Shown here piece by piece: positions 1 through 7,227 of a DNA stretch of 27,767 bases. The notes beneath the pieces are model-generated. The model saw only the letters and a program-made list of their open reading frames with translations, was not told where the DNA came from and did no database searches. The position numbers and the translations under genes are program-made. The DNA is from UBA2108 sp002713215. Lineage in GTDB: Bacteria; Bacteroidota; Bacteroidia; Flavobacteriales_G; Salibacteraceae. How positions within the stretch are numbered: the first letter of the stretch is position 1; each line of letters begins with the position of its first letter. Where the stretch lies: NCBI GenBank assembly GCA_937891015.1, contig CALAPY010000099.1:1-27767 (forward strand), written 5' to 3'.

Positions 1-145
1 TTGCTGAAGCTTTTGCGGAAGCATAAAGCAGGAATCTAGCGTTATTTCTAGATTAGTTTCACTGAGCTCCCTCGTCGGTTCCTTGTCAAGCAATGAATGA
101 CGGCTATTCCCACATTATCCTTAAACTGTGTGACAATAAGACGAT
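1..145. other. Window edge, no confident gene
   Basis: No gene can be supported here. Two short frames run in from the left edge on the plus strand and stop at 24-26 and 37-39; either could be the last codons of a gene lying outside the window. An ATG on the minus strand at 22-24 could equally start a gene running off the edge. The only structure seen is the small inverted repeat at 33-54, listed separately. Confidence 0.4.
33..54. repeat. Short perfect inverted repeat (possible weak terminator)
   Basis: AATCTAG (33-39) and CTAGATT (48-54) are perfect 7-base inverted arms around an 8-base loop. The stem is AT-rich and no T-run follows, so it is at best a weak hairpin. It lies 3' of the receiver gene on the minus strand, where a terminator would be expected. 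Confidence 0.3.
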
Positions 146-538
146 TCAACTGGCTAATAGCAATTCAACCTTTTCTGCGTTAAAGGGCTTGGAGATAAAT
201 TGTTTTATAAGGGGACTGGTTCTGGCTCTGTCCGTGTCCGCGGAATCAATACTCGAAGACAGCATAAAAACTTTGGGTTGTTTTCCAAACAGATCGAAAC
301 CTTCAAAGAGGTTAAGAAATTCCCAACCATCCATAACGGGCATGTTAATGTCTAATAGGATGTAGTCGGGTATTTCAGAATCTATGCTGTCGAACATTTC
401 GACGGCCTCTTTACCATTTTTGGCCACATTAATCAATGAAAACTGCCCTGACATTTGAAGGTTTTTGGAAGCGACCAGGATATCAATTTCGTTATCATCG
501 ATTATTAAAACTGACTTTTGACTCTCGCTACCTATCAT
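146..538 (-). CDS. Single-domain response regulator (CheY-like receiver)
   Basis: A 130-residue stand-alone receiver domain with no output domain. Visible landmarks are the acidic pair D14-D15 after the first strand (LIIDDNE), the phospho-acceptor D63 in LLDINMP, the Ser pair near 94-96 (MLSSS) and the conserved Lys117 in SKPF. Such proteins take phosphate from a histidine kinase and act by protein contact or in phosphorelays. The family is certain; the partner is unknown. A hybrid histidine kinase lies at 16875-18551 in this window but is too far away to be paired on position alone. It is transcribed away from hpt from a promoter-like TATGTTTG at 561-568. The ATG start agrees with the usual length of the domain. 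Confidence 0.93.
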   Translation of the reverse strand: MIGSESQKSVLIIDDNEIDILVASKNLQMSGQFSLINVAKNGKEAVEMFDSIDSEIPDYILLDINMPVMDGWEFLNLFEGFDLFGKQPKVFMLSSSIDSADTDRARTSPLIKQFISKPFNAEKVELLLAS

Positions 539-560
539 AAATTCTTTTTTATAAACATTT

Positions 561-568
561 CAAACATA
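561..568 (-). promoter_or_regulatory. Putative -7 box of the receiver gene
   Basis: On the minus strand this reads TATGTTTG, an exact match to the Bacteroidota -7 consensus TAnnTTTG. It ends 22 bases before the ATG at 538. No TTG was seen at the usual -33 distance, so the call rests on one box only. Confidence 0.45.
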
Positions 569-679
569 CAGTGTATTGGAAGTCGTGAATTGCACCTTTG
601 AACACAGTTTTCTATAATTCATTGTCAATAAGTGAAAAAGCCGTTAATTATATTATCACATTAGGCCAATAAATACCGC

Positions 680-706
680 TTTGGCACATTCAAATCTTTA
701 ATTTTG
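680..706 (+). promoter_or_regulatory. Promoter of the hpt-adk-obgE-PAP2 run
   Basis: TTTG at 680-683 and TAATTTTG at 699-706 match the -33 and -7 elements used by the Bacteroidota primary sigma factor. The 15-base gap is slightly short of the usual range. The -7 box ends only 10 bases before the hpt ATG, so the transcript should have a 5' leader of only a few bases and probably does not use a Shine-Dalgarno site. Confidence 0.6.
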
Positions 707-716
707 CGCCACGTAT

Positions 717-1253
717 ATGGCTTCAATTACTTTACACGATAAGACCTTTATACCATTTATATCATCGCATGAATTAGCGGATGCCATCCAACAGGTGGGG
801 CATCAAATCAATGAGGATTTTAAAGGAGAACCCGTTCTGTTCGTAGGAGTACTCAACGGGGCTTTTCGGTTTGTATCTGAGCTGATGAATACTATTGACC
901 TTCAGTGCGAGGTTTCATTTGTAAAAATGGCTTCCTACGATGGGATGAATTCTACAGGTGAGGTCAATCAATTAATCGGGTTCAATGAACCGATGGAAGG
1001 CAAGAATGTAATTATTCTTGAAGATATTATTGACACCGGAAATACCCTGGTTCGCATAATGGAGGAGATGGAAAAATTTACTCCCCGTACGGTAAAAATT
1101 GGTACGCTCTTGTTTAAACCAGAAGCCTACAAAAAATCAATCTTCATCGATTATATCGGTAAGGAAATTCCAAACGATTTTATTGTTGGGTATGGATTGG
1201 ACTATGACGGATTAGGTCGGAATATTAACGGAATTTATAGGATAAAAGAATAG
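717..1253 (+). CDS. hpt: Hypoxanthine phosphoribosyltransferase
   Basis: A 178-residue cytosolic enzyme of the type I phosphoribosyltransferase family. It joins PRPP to hypoxanthine (and usually guanine) to give IMP/GMP in purine salvage. The PRPP-binding loop is clear at residues 98-110 (VIILEDIIDTGNT, acidic pair E102-D103). The pyrophosphate-binding loop lies around GVLNGAF (44-50), and the base-binding segment with the conserved Lys and Asp lies around DFIVGYGLDYDG (154-165). Length is normal for the family. The ATG at 717 sits 10 bases after a TAnnTTTG box, which supports this start. It leads a compact run with adk, obgE and a PAP2 gene; the gap to adk is 11 bases. Xanthine or guanine preference cannot be read from the sequence. 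Confidence 0.95.
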   Translation: MASITLHDKTFIPFISSHELADAIQQVGHQINEDFKGEPVLFVGVLNGAFRFVSELMNTIDLQCEVSFVKMASYDGMNSTGEVNQLIGFNEPMEGKNVIILEDIIDTGNTLVRIMEEMEKFTPRTVKIGTLLFKPEAYKKSIFIDYIGKEIPNDFIVGYGLDYDGLGRNINGIYRIKE

Positions 1254-1264
1254 GAGAATTGACT

Positions 1265-1831
1265 ATGTTGAATTTAGTGTTGTTTGGCCCTCCAGGTGCA
1301 GGAAAAGGAACGCAATCCGATTTGCTTAAGAATAAATACGAACTGGTTCATATATCAACCGGAGATGTTTTTAGGGGGCTGGATCCCAATTCGGATTTAG
1401 CCAAATTAGCCAAGAGTTATGCTGATGAAGGAAATCTGGTTCCTGATGAGATTACGATAAAAATTCTTGAATCAGAAGTTCAGAAACACTCCAATATAAA
1501 AGGAGTAATCTATGATGGTTTTCCAAGAACTACAGCACAAGCCGAGGCATTGGATACGTTTTTGACCAGTAAGGGAACCGAAGTTTCCATGATGCTTTCC
1601 CTGGTTGTTCCCGAGGAAGAATTAAAAAAACGATTGTTAGCTAGAGCAGAGGTATCAGGAAGAGCGGACGATGCCGATCCCGACATTATCCAAAATAGAA
1701 TCGATACTTACAACAGCAGCACCGCTCCGGTTGCAGCTTTTTACAAGGCGCAAGGGAAACTGAAAGAAGTAAAAGGAGTTGGTTCGATAGAAGATATATT
1801 TGAACGACTGTGCAGTGCTATTGATAGCTAA
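1265..1831 (+). CDS. adk: Adenylate kinase
   Basis: A 188-residue adenylate kinase, which interconverts ATP + AMP and 2 ADP in the cytosol. The P-loop GPPGAGKGTQ is at residues 8-17, the AMP-binding STGD at 31-34, DGFPRT at 84-89, and the LID/arginine region RAEVSGRADD at 127-136 followed by the RxDxY-type segment near 145. The LID is the short form without a zinc-binding Cys4 cluster, as usual in Bacteroidota. The frame opens at a TTG at 1259, but the ATG at 1265 is preferred. AGGAG at 1252-1256 lies 8 bases before it, and homologues begin right before the first beta strand. The gap to obgE is 9 bases. Confidence 0.95.
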   Translation: MLNLVLFGPPGAGKGTQSDLLKNKYELVHISTGDVFRGLDPNSDLAKLAKSYADEGNLVPDEITIKILESEVQKHSNIKGVIYDGFPRTTAQAEALDTFLTSKGTEVSMMLSLVVPEEELKKRLLARAEVSGRADDADPDIIQNRIDTYNSSTAPVAAFYKAQGKLKEVKGVGSIEDIFERLCSAIDS

Positions 1832-1840
1832 ACCGGGAGC

Positions 1841-2848
1841 GTGTCGTTTAATCGAAAAATAGTTTCTTCCAATTTTGTTGACTACGTAAAAATCTTTTGC
1901 CGGAGTGGCAACGGCGGTGCTGGGTCAGCCCATTTGCGTAGAGAGAAATATGTACCTAAGGGTGGGCCCGATGGTGGTGATGGTGGCCGGGGTGGTCACA
2001 TTGTACTCCGTGCCAATAAACAAATGTGGACACTGCTTCCACTGAAATACAGGAAACACATTTTTGCCAAGGATGGTGGAAACGGAATGAAACAACGAGC
2101 CTCTGGAAAAGATGGCGCCGATGTATTCGTTGATGTTCCTCTTGGAACAGTGGTTAAAGATGCGGAAACCGCTCAAATTCTTGGGGAGATAACTGAAGAA
2201 GGCCAGGAGATGATTCTCGAAAAAGGAGGCCGTGGAGGATTAGGAAACTGGCATTTTAAATCAGCTACCAATCAAACACCACGACACGCCCAGGAGGGAG
2301 AAGAAGGAGAAGAACATTGGCGAATATTGGAAATGAAGGTGTTGGCCGATGTTGGATTGGTGGGTTTTCCCAACGCCGGAAAATCTACTTTGCTTTCGGT
2401 GATTTCTGCTGCCAAACCGGAAATTGCCAATTATGCGTTTACGACCTTAGTACCCAATTTGGGTATTGTGGCCTATCGGGATCATCAATCGTTTGTAATG
2501 GCCGACATACCAGGAATAATTGAAGGGGCAGCTGAAGGAAAGGGACTGGGTGTTCGTTTTTTGAGACACATAGAAAGGAACTCAGCTTTGCTTTTTATGA
2601 TACCTGCAGATTCCGATGATATCAATAAGGAATATCGAATCCTGCTTCGTGAGTTAGAGAAGTACAATCCGGAGTTAATGGACAAAAAAAGATTATTGGC
2701 TATAACCAAATCCGATATGCTCGACGACGAATTAACGGCAGCTATAGGTTCGGAAATGGATGTAGATTGCGAGTGGATGTTTATATCAGCAATGACCCAA
2801 ACAGGAATTACGGAACTTAAAGATGCTATTTGGAAAAACCTGGGTTAA
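1841..2848 (+). CDS. obgE: Obg family GTPase (ObgE/CgtA)
   Basis: A 335-residue GTPase associated with 50S ribosome assembly and stringent/cell-cycle control. The N-terminal glycine-rich Obg fold (about residues 11-165) has the typical REKYVPKGGPDGGDGGRGG stretch. The G domain follows with G1 GFPNAGKS (175-182), switch threonines T201/T202, G3 DIPG (222-225), G4 TKSD (289-292) and G5 SAM (316-318). It ends after the G domain and lacks the C-terminal OCT domain of Gram-positive Obg. It starts at GTG: an in-frame TAA (the adk stop) lies 9 bases upstream, so no earlier start exists, and the conserved NFVDYVKI begins at residue 11. It is co-directional with adk and the PAP2 gene. Confidence 0.95.
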   Translation: MSFNRKIVSSNFVDYVKIFCRSGNGGAGSAHLRREKYVPKGGPDGGDGGRGGHIVLRANKQMWTLLPLKYRKHIFAKDGGNGMKQRASGKDGADVFVDVPLGTVVKDAETAQILGEITEEGQEMILEKGGRGGLGNWHFKSATNQTPRHAQEGEEGEEHWRILEMKVLADVGLVGFPNAGKSTLLSVISAAKPEIANYAFTTLVPNLGIVAYRDHQSFVMADIPGIIEGAAEGKGLGVRFLRHIERNSALLFMIPADSDDINKEYRILLRELEKYNPELMDKKRLLAITKSDMLDDELTAAIGSEMDVDCEWMFISAMTQTGITELKDAIWKNLG

Positions 2849-2864
2849 CTCTACGCGATAAACG

Positions 2865-3428
2865 GTGAACGACATTTTGATACAATACGATCGGGAATTG
2901 TTTCTCTTCCTCAACGGGATGCACAACGCCACATTTGATTGGTTGATGTGGTGGATTTCTGACGAAATCGTATGGATTCCATTTTATGTTTTTCTTCTAT
3001 ATCTGCTATACAAAGAATACGGTTTTAAGGGCTTGTGGTTTACCGTAGTCATGGTGGTCGTTGCTGTAGCAGTAACAGACCAGGCATCGGTTAAACTCTT
3101 TAAAAACGTGTTTATGCGTTATCGGCCTTCCCACAATTTGGAGATTAAGGATTTGGTGCATATAGTAAATGATTACCGGGGCGGAATGTACGGGTTTGTA
3201 TCATCCCATGCAGCCAACTCCTTTGTATTGGCTACAACCATTGGAATGTTGTTGAGAAGCAATAAAATATTGGTTGGTCTTTGGTTGTGGGCAGCATTGG
3301 TTTCATATAGCCGAATTTACCTTGGAGTCCATTATCCAAGTGACATTCTGGGTGGAGCTTTTTTAGGACTAACCGTTGGTTACGTCATCTATTCATTTGG
3401 AAGGAGTTATATCCCGGAGAAGGAGTGA
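2865..3428 (+). CDS. PAP2-family membrane phosphatase
   Basis: A 187-residue integral membrane phosphatase of the type 2 phosphatidic acid phosphatase (PAP2) family. All three catalytic motifs are visible: K80-x6-R87-P88, the SSH motif at 113-115 with the catalytic H115, and S149-R150-x5-H156-x3-D160. Several hydrophobic helices surround them. Known members dephosphorylate undecaprenyl pyrophosphate, phosphatidic acid, phosphatidylglycerophosphate or lipid A, and the motifs alone do not show which. It starts at GTG 16 bases after obgE and is the last gene of the hpt run. The N-terminal LFLFLNGMHN is typical of Bacteroidota homologues and supports this start. Confidence 0.88.
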   Translation: MNDILIQYDRELFLFLNGMHNATFDWLMWWISDEIVWIPFYVFLLYLLYKEYGFKGLWFTVVMVVVAVAVTDQASVKLFKNVFMRYRPSHNLEIKDLVHIVNDYRGGMYGFVSSHAANSFVLATTIGMLLRSNKILVGLWLWAALVSYSRIYLGVHYPSDILGGAFLGLTVGYVIYSFGRSYIPEKE

Positions 3429-3553
3429 TCCTCGATCTTGTACGATTGATTTTTGATCCAATATCCAACTTCTTATCCTTTATCTACTCATATTATTTTA
3501 GTTTAGAATAAAATCAATACGAGTTAAATCAGGAGTTAAAGCCTGTTGAAAAT

Positions 3554-3563
3554 CTTACAGCGC
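3554..3563 (+). repeat. 10-base direct repeat, left copy
   Basis: CTTACAGCGC, the left partner of 10446-10455. It is also part of the near-palindrome TTACAGCGCTTGTAA (3555-3569, arms TTACA/TGTAA). Confidence 0.45.
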
Positions 3564-3616
3564 TTGTAAAACAGTCTGCTTATCTAAAAAGAGTCGTTCG
3601 GTTTACCGTTTAATAA

Positions 3617-3636
3617 AATGAGGGGAACCCCTCATT
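3617..3636. terminator. Hairpin, probable terminator
   Basis: AATGAGGGG (3617-3625) and CCCCTCATT (3628-3636) form a perfect 9-base stem; the tip would open into a small GAAC-like loop. T-rich sequence follows on the plus strand (GTTTGTCAATTTTT) and A-rich sequence precedes it, so it could work in either direction. It lies about 190 bases after the PAP2 stop and overlaps the -33 element of the next promoter. Confidence 0.6.
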
Positions 3637-3665
3637 GTTTGTCAATTTTTAATCATATAGATTTG
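3635..3665 (+). promoter_or_regulatory. Promoter of the secreted-protein cassette
   Basis: TTG at 3635-3637 and TAGATTTG at 3658-3665, separated by 20 bases, match the Bacteroidota -33/-7 elements in sequence and spacing. The -33 element is the right edge of the hairpin at 3617-3636. The leader to the ATG at 3748 would be about 75 bases and contains the palindrome at 3684-3697. Confidence 0.55.
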
Positions 3666-3683
3666 AATCTATATTTCTCAACG

Positions 3684-3697
3684 ACCTTTGCAAAGGT
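3684..3697. promoter_or_regulatory. 14-base perfect palindrome in the leader
   Basis: ACCTTTGCAAAGGT is self-complementary over all 14 bases and lies 18 bases after the -7 box, inside the predicted leader of the peptidase gene. This is the form expected of a homodimeric repressor operator. It has no spacer loop, so an RNA hairpin is less likely. No regulator is known from the sequence. Confidence 0.4.
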
Positions 3698-3747
3698 GAA
3701 AGTGTGTAAGAAAAGATTTAATAATGTTCTACATAAAATCCTCCGTC

Positions 3748-6700
3748 ATGAAAAAAATTGTCCTTATTTTAATAATTATCTCCTATGTAGCACTGGATTC
3801 AATTTCCCAGACTTGTGTATCTCACACATACTCTCAAAACCGGAGTTATCCAGATAAAAACCCTGCCCGATATAAATTTCAGCGGAACTTTATCCCTAAT
3901 CCAACAGATTGTGTTAAAACATTAAGAATTAATTTGCATGTCATGCAATACAAGGTAGGTGATGAACGAAATTTTAAAAATATTCCTGCCCATGTTACTT
4001 TTTTACAAGGTTTGATTAATACAATAAATCTGGGATATTCTAAATTAAAGGTTCCAAGTCATCCGCAAACCTGTGTCTGTGGAACAGATTGTTATATTGA
4101 GGATACCCGAATAAGGTTGGAACTTCAACAGATTTATTTTCATGTAGATTCAGTTTATTATAATAGTACTGCATCTTCTACATTGCTAACATTGTACCCC
4201 AAAAACAATTCGACTGAGTATAATTATTACATTGTTGGGCCAGATACAAATATAATTGGAGGAAGTGTTAATAAGTTCCCTTCATATACCGATTTTTCAT
4301 TGGAGCAAGCCAATGTTGGACAAGGTTATCATTACGAATACCAGAGAGGAGTTGATTCTAACAATTTGTTTTATCACTCAACATTGATTGTCAAGCATAT
4401 GATTCACGAAATATCCCATGCTTATGGTTTGCATCACTTGTACAAAGGGCATGAACTTACTGATACCAGTAGAGACGATTACCTCAAGGATTTCTATGGA
4501 GCTGGTACAAGTTCTTGCCCTTTTAGAAAACCTGGTTTATTTGAGGTTTGTAACGAAAACCCACCTTCTGATACTTGTGTTTCTAATTGGGTTGGAGGAA
4601 ATGTTACAAGCGCTCTTTACAGAGAGTTAACCCCAATGCAAATAGGCCGAATTCATAGATCAACTATGCTTTCCAATATGCGGAAGTATTTTAAACCCTC
4701 TGCCAACCATGTGGCTGACCATGAAGTTACAAGTAACGAAACCTGGGACTTTAACATAAGAATGTACGGTGATATAGTTGTAGACAGTGGCGCTACGCTT
4801 ACTATACGCTGTAAAGTGCTTATGCCGCCAGAGGGGGAAATACGGGTGAACGCTAACGGAAAGCTCATTGTAGACGGAGGAACCATAACCTCTACCGAAG
4901 ACGGCCCCAACAACCAATGGGCCGGAATAAGGGTTGAAGGAAGTAACTCTTACAGCCAATACGAAACCTATTCGTTTGGTTTGGCGCATGGTACGGTAGA
5001 AATTAAAAATGGCGCTTTAATCGAAAATGCCACCGAAGCCATCGCCACTACTGAATACCCCAACAAAAAGGGGGGGAGTGGAATTATAAAAGCTTATAAT
5101 TCAACCTTTAGAAACAATACCTACGGCATTCGGTTAGGAATATATCATGATTTGGGGGTACATAAAAACAAAAAAAACCAGAGCGAAGTAGTGGGTTGTA
5201 CTTTTGAATGGGACTCTACCTTTTTTAAAGCCACAACGGACATAAAATCAGGTATAGAATTGATAGGAGTAAATAAAGTAAAAATAGATTCCTGTACCTT
5301 TATCCACTTGTATCCACCGGCTCAAAGCTTTAAACCCAGAATAGGAATAGGAATCTTGACAAGTGACGCATCTTCTTTTATTACAAAGTGCACCTTCGAA
5401 AACATGGAGAATGGGCTTTACGTTCAGTCTTTGTTGGTTGCCCGACCAGTGCTTGCTCAATACAATACCTTTAAAAACAATTTCGAAGGCATGCGCATTA
5501 TGAAGTCCGAATATGCTACCTTACAACAAAACACCTTCAATACCAAAAACCAAATTGGGATGGTTTTGTATGAGACCAAGGCCTTTAAGGTAAGTGAAAA
5601 TGCATTTTATGATGGAGCCAATACGGCAATTCAAAACAGGAACCTGGGCTACCACAGCAACGAAATTTACAACAATACGTTTACCGGCCAATACTGGGGA
5701 ATCTCGGCCATAGGGTATTCCAACCAATCCAATAAGGGACTTTCGTTTAAGTGCAACTATTTTGCAAGTAACCTTATCCGAAACAAGGATATTTATGTAA
5801 TTGCGGGTAAGGTAGATAGTGTACAGGGAGATTGCGATCCTACTGCTATTGATGCAGCTTCTTTACCTGCCGGAAATGAGTTTAGCCATACCTGTGCTAC
5901 CAATACCTTCGGTGATTTTTATGCTAATAACCATCCCTCCAAAATTGATTACAACCATCATTTTCAGGTAAGTACGGGACCTTATCGACCTTCTTGTTAC
6001 AGCACTTCGAAAATCTGGCTAAACAACTGCATAACCGGGTACAACAATACCGAATCCTGTCCCGACTCCAGTTTTAAACAAAGCCCTAGCGGGAGCCAGT
6101 GGCTTACCCATATTTCGGGCATTAAAGACCTTTATTGGGATAACAAAAGTGAGATGGACCTGGCCGACTATGAAGTAGTTCAATTGATCGATGGCGGAAA
6201 TACTTCAGGGGCTTTGGATTACATTGACCCGGCAAACAATAATTCCAGTAGTGATATTCGAGCCGAAATGCTAAGCCATGGTCCTTACCTAAGCGATGAG
6301 GTGCTTCAGGCCTGTATCGATCGAAATCCGGCGCTAAATGATTCCGATTTGTATGAAATATTACTGGTTAACTCACCCTTAAGCCTTAGCCTGGCGGAAG
6401 ACTTGCCCAATTTGACCAACGTGTTGACTGACGAACAAATTGATGACCTGGAATTGGTACAGGGTGGGATATCAAAGCGCGATAGTATAGAAAATGATGT
6501 ACGATGGTATGAGCAGCAAGCAGAATTGGCTCTTAACGAATTGCTACGGCTCTATGCTCTAGACACCAATGCCAATGACCCTCTGGATACCATGATTTAC
6601 TACCTCGAAGATTGGAATACCGTACGAAGTAGGGAATTGTTGGTGCCCCTTTATTGGCAAAACGAAGAATTTACCCTGGCACAGGATGCTATAGATGATT

Positions 6701-7227
6701 TAGCCGCCGAGGCCGGAAACGAGCATTTGGAATTTGTGCTACAGAAAGTTCACGACGTACTTGAAAATGAAGATAGCTTAACCATACTTCTCTCAGATAC
6801 AACCGTATTGGATAGCATAGCCGTAGACAGTACGCGGGCGGGGCAGGTGTGGGCACAAAACCTGATGTTTCGACTAACCGGTAAAATTTACCCCATTCAT
6901 CACCCCGATACAACCGTTGAAGAGTCCATAGCCATTGAACCTGAATTGCCCAACAATCTGATCGAAGTAGAACACAAAAATGACGAGATTCGAATTTACC
7001 CAAACCCCAATACCGGTGAATTTGTTATAGAGTTGAATAGGAAAGGTGTAAGAAAGATTAGGGTGTATAGTTTGGAAGGTCGAAAAGTATATGAGAGAGA
7101 GATACACAAGTCTAACTCAAAAATTCAGGTGAACCTACCAGGAACACTAACCGGGATATTTCAAGTAGTACTTTATGGTAACAACGATTCCATTCTACAC
7201 AGCGAAAAAATAGTGATCAATGAGTAG
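3748..7227 (+). CDS. Secreted metzincin-like peptidase / beta-helix protein with T9SS sorting domain
   Basis: A 1159-residue exported protein. A signal peptide covers about residues 1-21 (MKKIVLILIII...SISQ). The peptidase domain has the zinc motif HEISHAYGLHH at 220-230 (HExxHxxGxxH; H220, E221, H224, H230) and a likely Met-turn at P296-M297-Q298, placing it among metzincin-type peptidases. From about 325 to 700 there are repeated short strands with N/T-rich turns (for example SYSQYETYSFGLAHGTVEIK, then FKNN... and NTF... repeats), typical of a right-handed parallel beta-helix. About 800-1040 is acidic and helical with no recognised domain. A T9SS type A sorting domain with IYPNPNTGEF starts near 1083. 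The frame opens at an ATG at 3724, but the ATG at 3748 is chosen because it begins the signal peptide. The first ~950 bases are more AT-rich than the rest. Substrate unknown. Confidence 0.85.
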   Translation: MKKIVLILIIISYVALDSISQTCVSHTYSQNRSYPDKNPARYKFQRNFIPNPTDCVKTLRINLHVMQYKVGDERNFKNIPAHVTFLQGLINTINLGYSKLKVPSHPQTCVCGTDCYIEDTRIRLELQQIYFHVDSVYYNSTASSTLLTLYPKNNSTEYNYYIVGPDTNIIGGSVNKFPSYTDFSLEQANVGQGYHYEYQRGVDSNNLFYHSTLIVKHMIHEISHAYGLHHLYKGHELTDTSRDDYLKDFYGAGTSSCPFRKPGLFEVCNENPPSDTCVSNWVGGNVTSALYRELTPMQIGRIHRSTMLSNMRKYFKPSANHVADHEVTSNETWDFNIRMYGDIVVDSGATLTIRCKVLMPPEGEIRVNANGKLIVDGGTITSTEDGPNNQWAGIRVEGSNSYSQYETYSFGLAHGTVEIKNGALIENATEAIATTEYPNKKGGSGIIKAYNSTFRNNTYGIRLGIYHDLGVHKNKKNQSEVVGCTFEWDSTFFKATTDIKSGIELIGVNKVKIDSCTFIHLYPPAQSFKPRIGIGILTSDASSFITKCTFENMENGLYVQSLLVARPVLAQYNTFKNNFEGMRIMKSEYATLQQNTFNTKNQIGMVLYETKAFKVSENAFYDGANTAIQNRNLGYHSNEIYNNTFTGQYWGISAIGYSNQSNKGLSFKCNYFASNLIRNKDIYVIAGKVDSVQGDCDPTAIDAASLPAGNEFSHTCATNTFGDFYANNHPSKIDYNHHFQVSTGPYRPSCYSTSKIWLNNCITGYNNTESCPDSSFKQSPSGSQWLTHISGIKDLYWDNKSEMDLADYEVVQLIDGGNTSGALDYIDPANNNSSSDIRAEMLSHGPYLSDEVLQACIDRNPALNDSDLYEILLVNSPLSLSLAEDLPNLTNVLTDEQIDDLELVQGGISKRDSIENDVRWYEQQAELALNELLRLYALDTNANDPLDTMIYYLEDWNTVRSRELLVPLYWQNEEFTLAQDAIDDLAAEAGNEHLEFVLQKVHDVLENEDSLTILLSDTTVLDSIAVDSTRAGQVWAQNLMFRLTGKIYPIHHPDTTVEESIAIEPELPNNLIEVEHKNDEIRIYPNPNTGEFVIELNRKGVRKIRVYSLEGRKVYEREIHKSNSKIQVNLPGTLTGIFQVVLYGNNDSILHSEKIVINE

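Larger units (their letters stand above)
3429..3747. other. 319-base intergenic control region before the secreted cassette
   Basis: This gap has no convincing gene. From left to right it holds a near-palindrome TTACAGCGCTTGTAA (3555-3569), a strong small hairpin (3617-3636), a promoter match (3635-3665) and a 14-base perfect palindrome (3684-3697) in the expected leader. The left part (3429-3550) shows nothing recognisable. Its position suggests it both ends the hpt run and controls the secreted cassette. Confidence 0.6.

Noticed and set aside
93..365. Plus-strand 90-residue open frame
   Set aside because: It lies opposite the receiver domain gene, has no recognisable domain, and the minus-strand frame has all receiver landmarks.
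1259..1264. TTG at 1259 as the adk start
   Set aside because: An ATG two codons later has a well-spaced AGGAG and agrees with the usual N-terminus.
3748..7227. Mobile element or toxin island explanation for the secreted cassette
   Set aside because: No transposase, integrase, tRNA, terminal inverted repeats or immunity-like gene is seen. Only a 10-base direct repeat hints at insertion.
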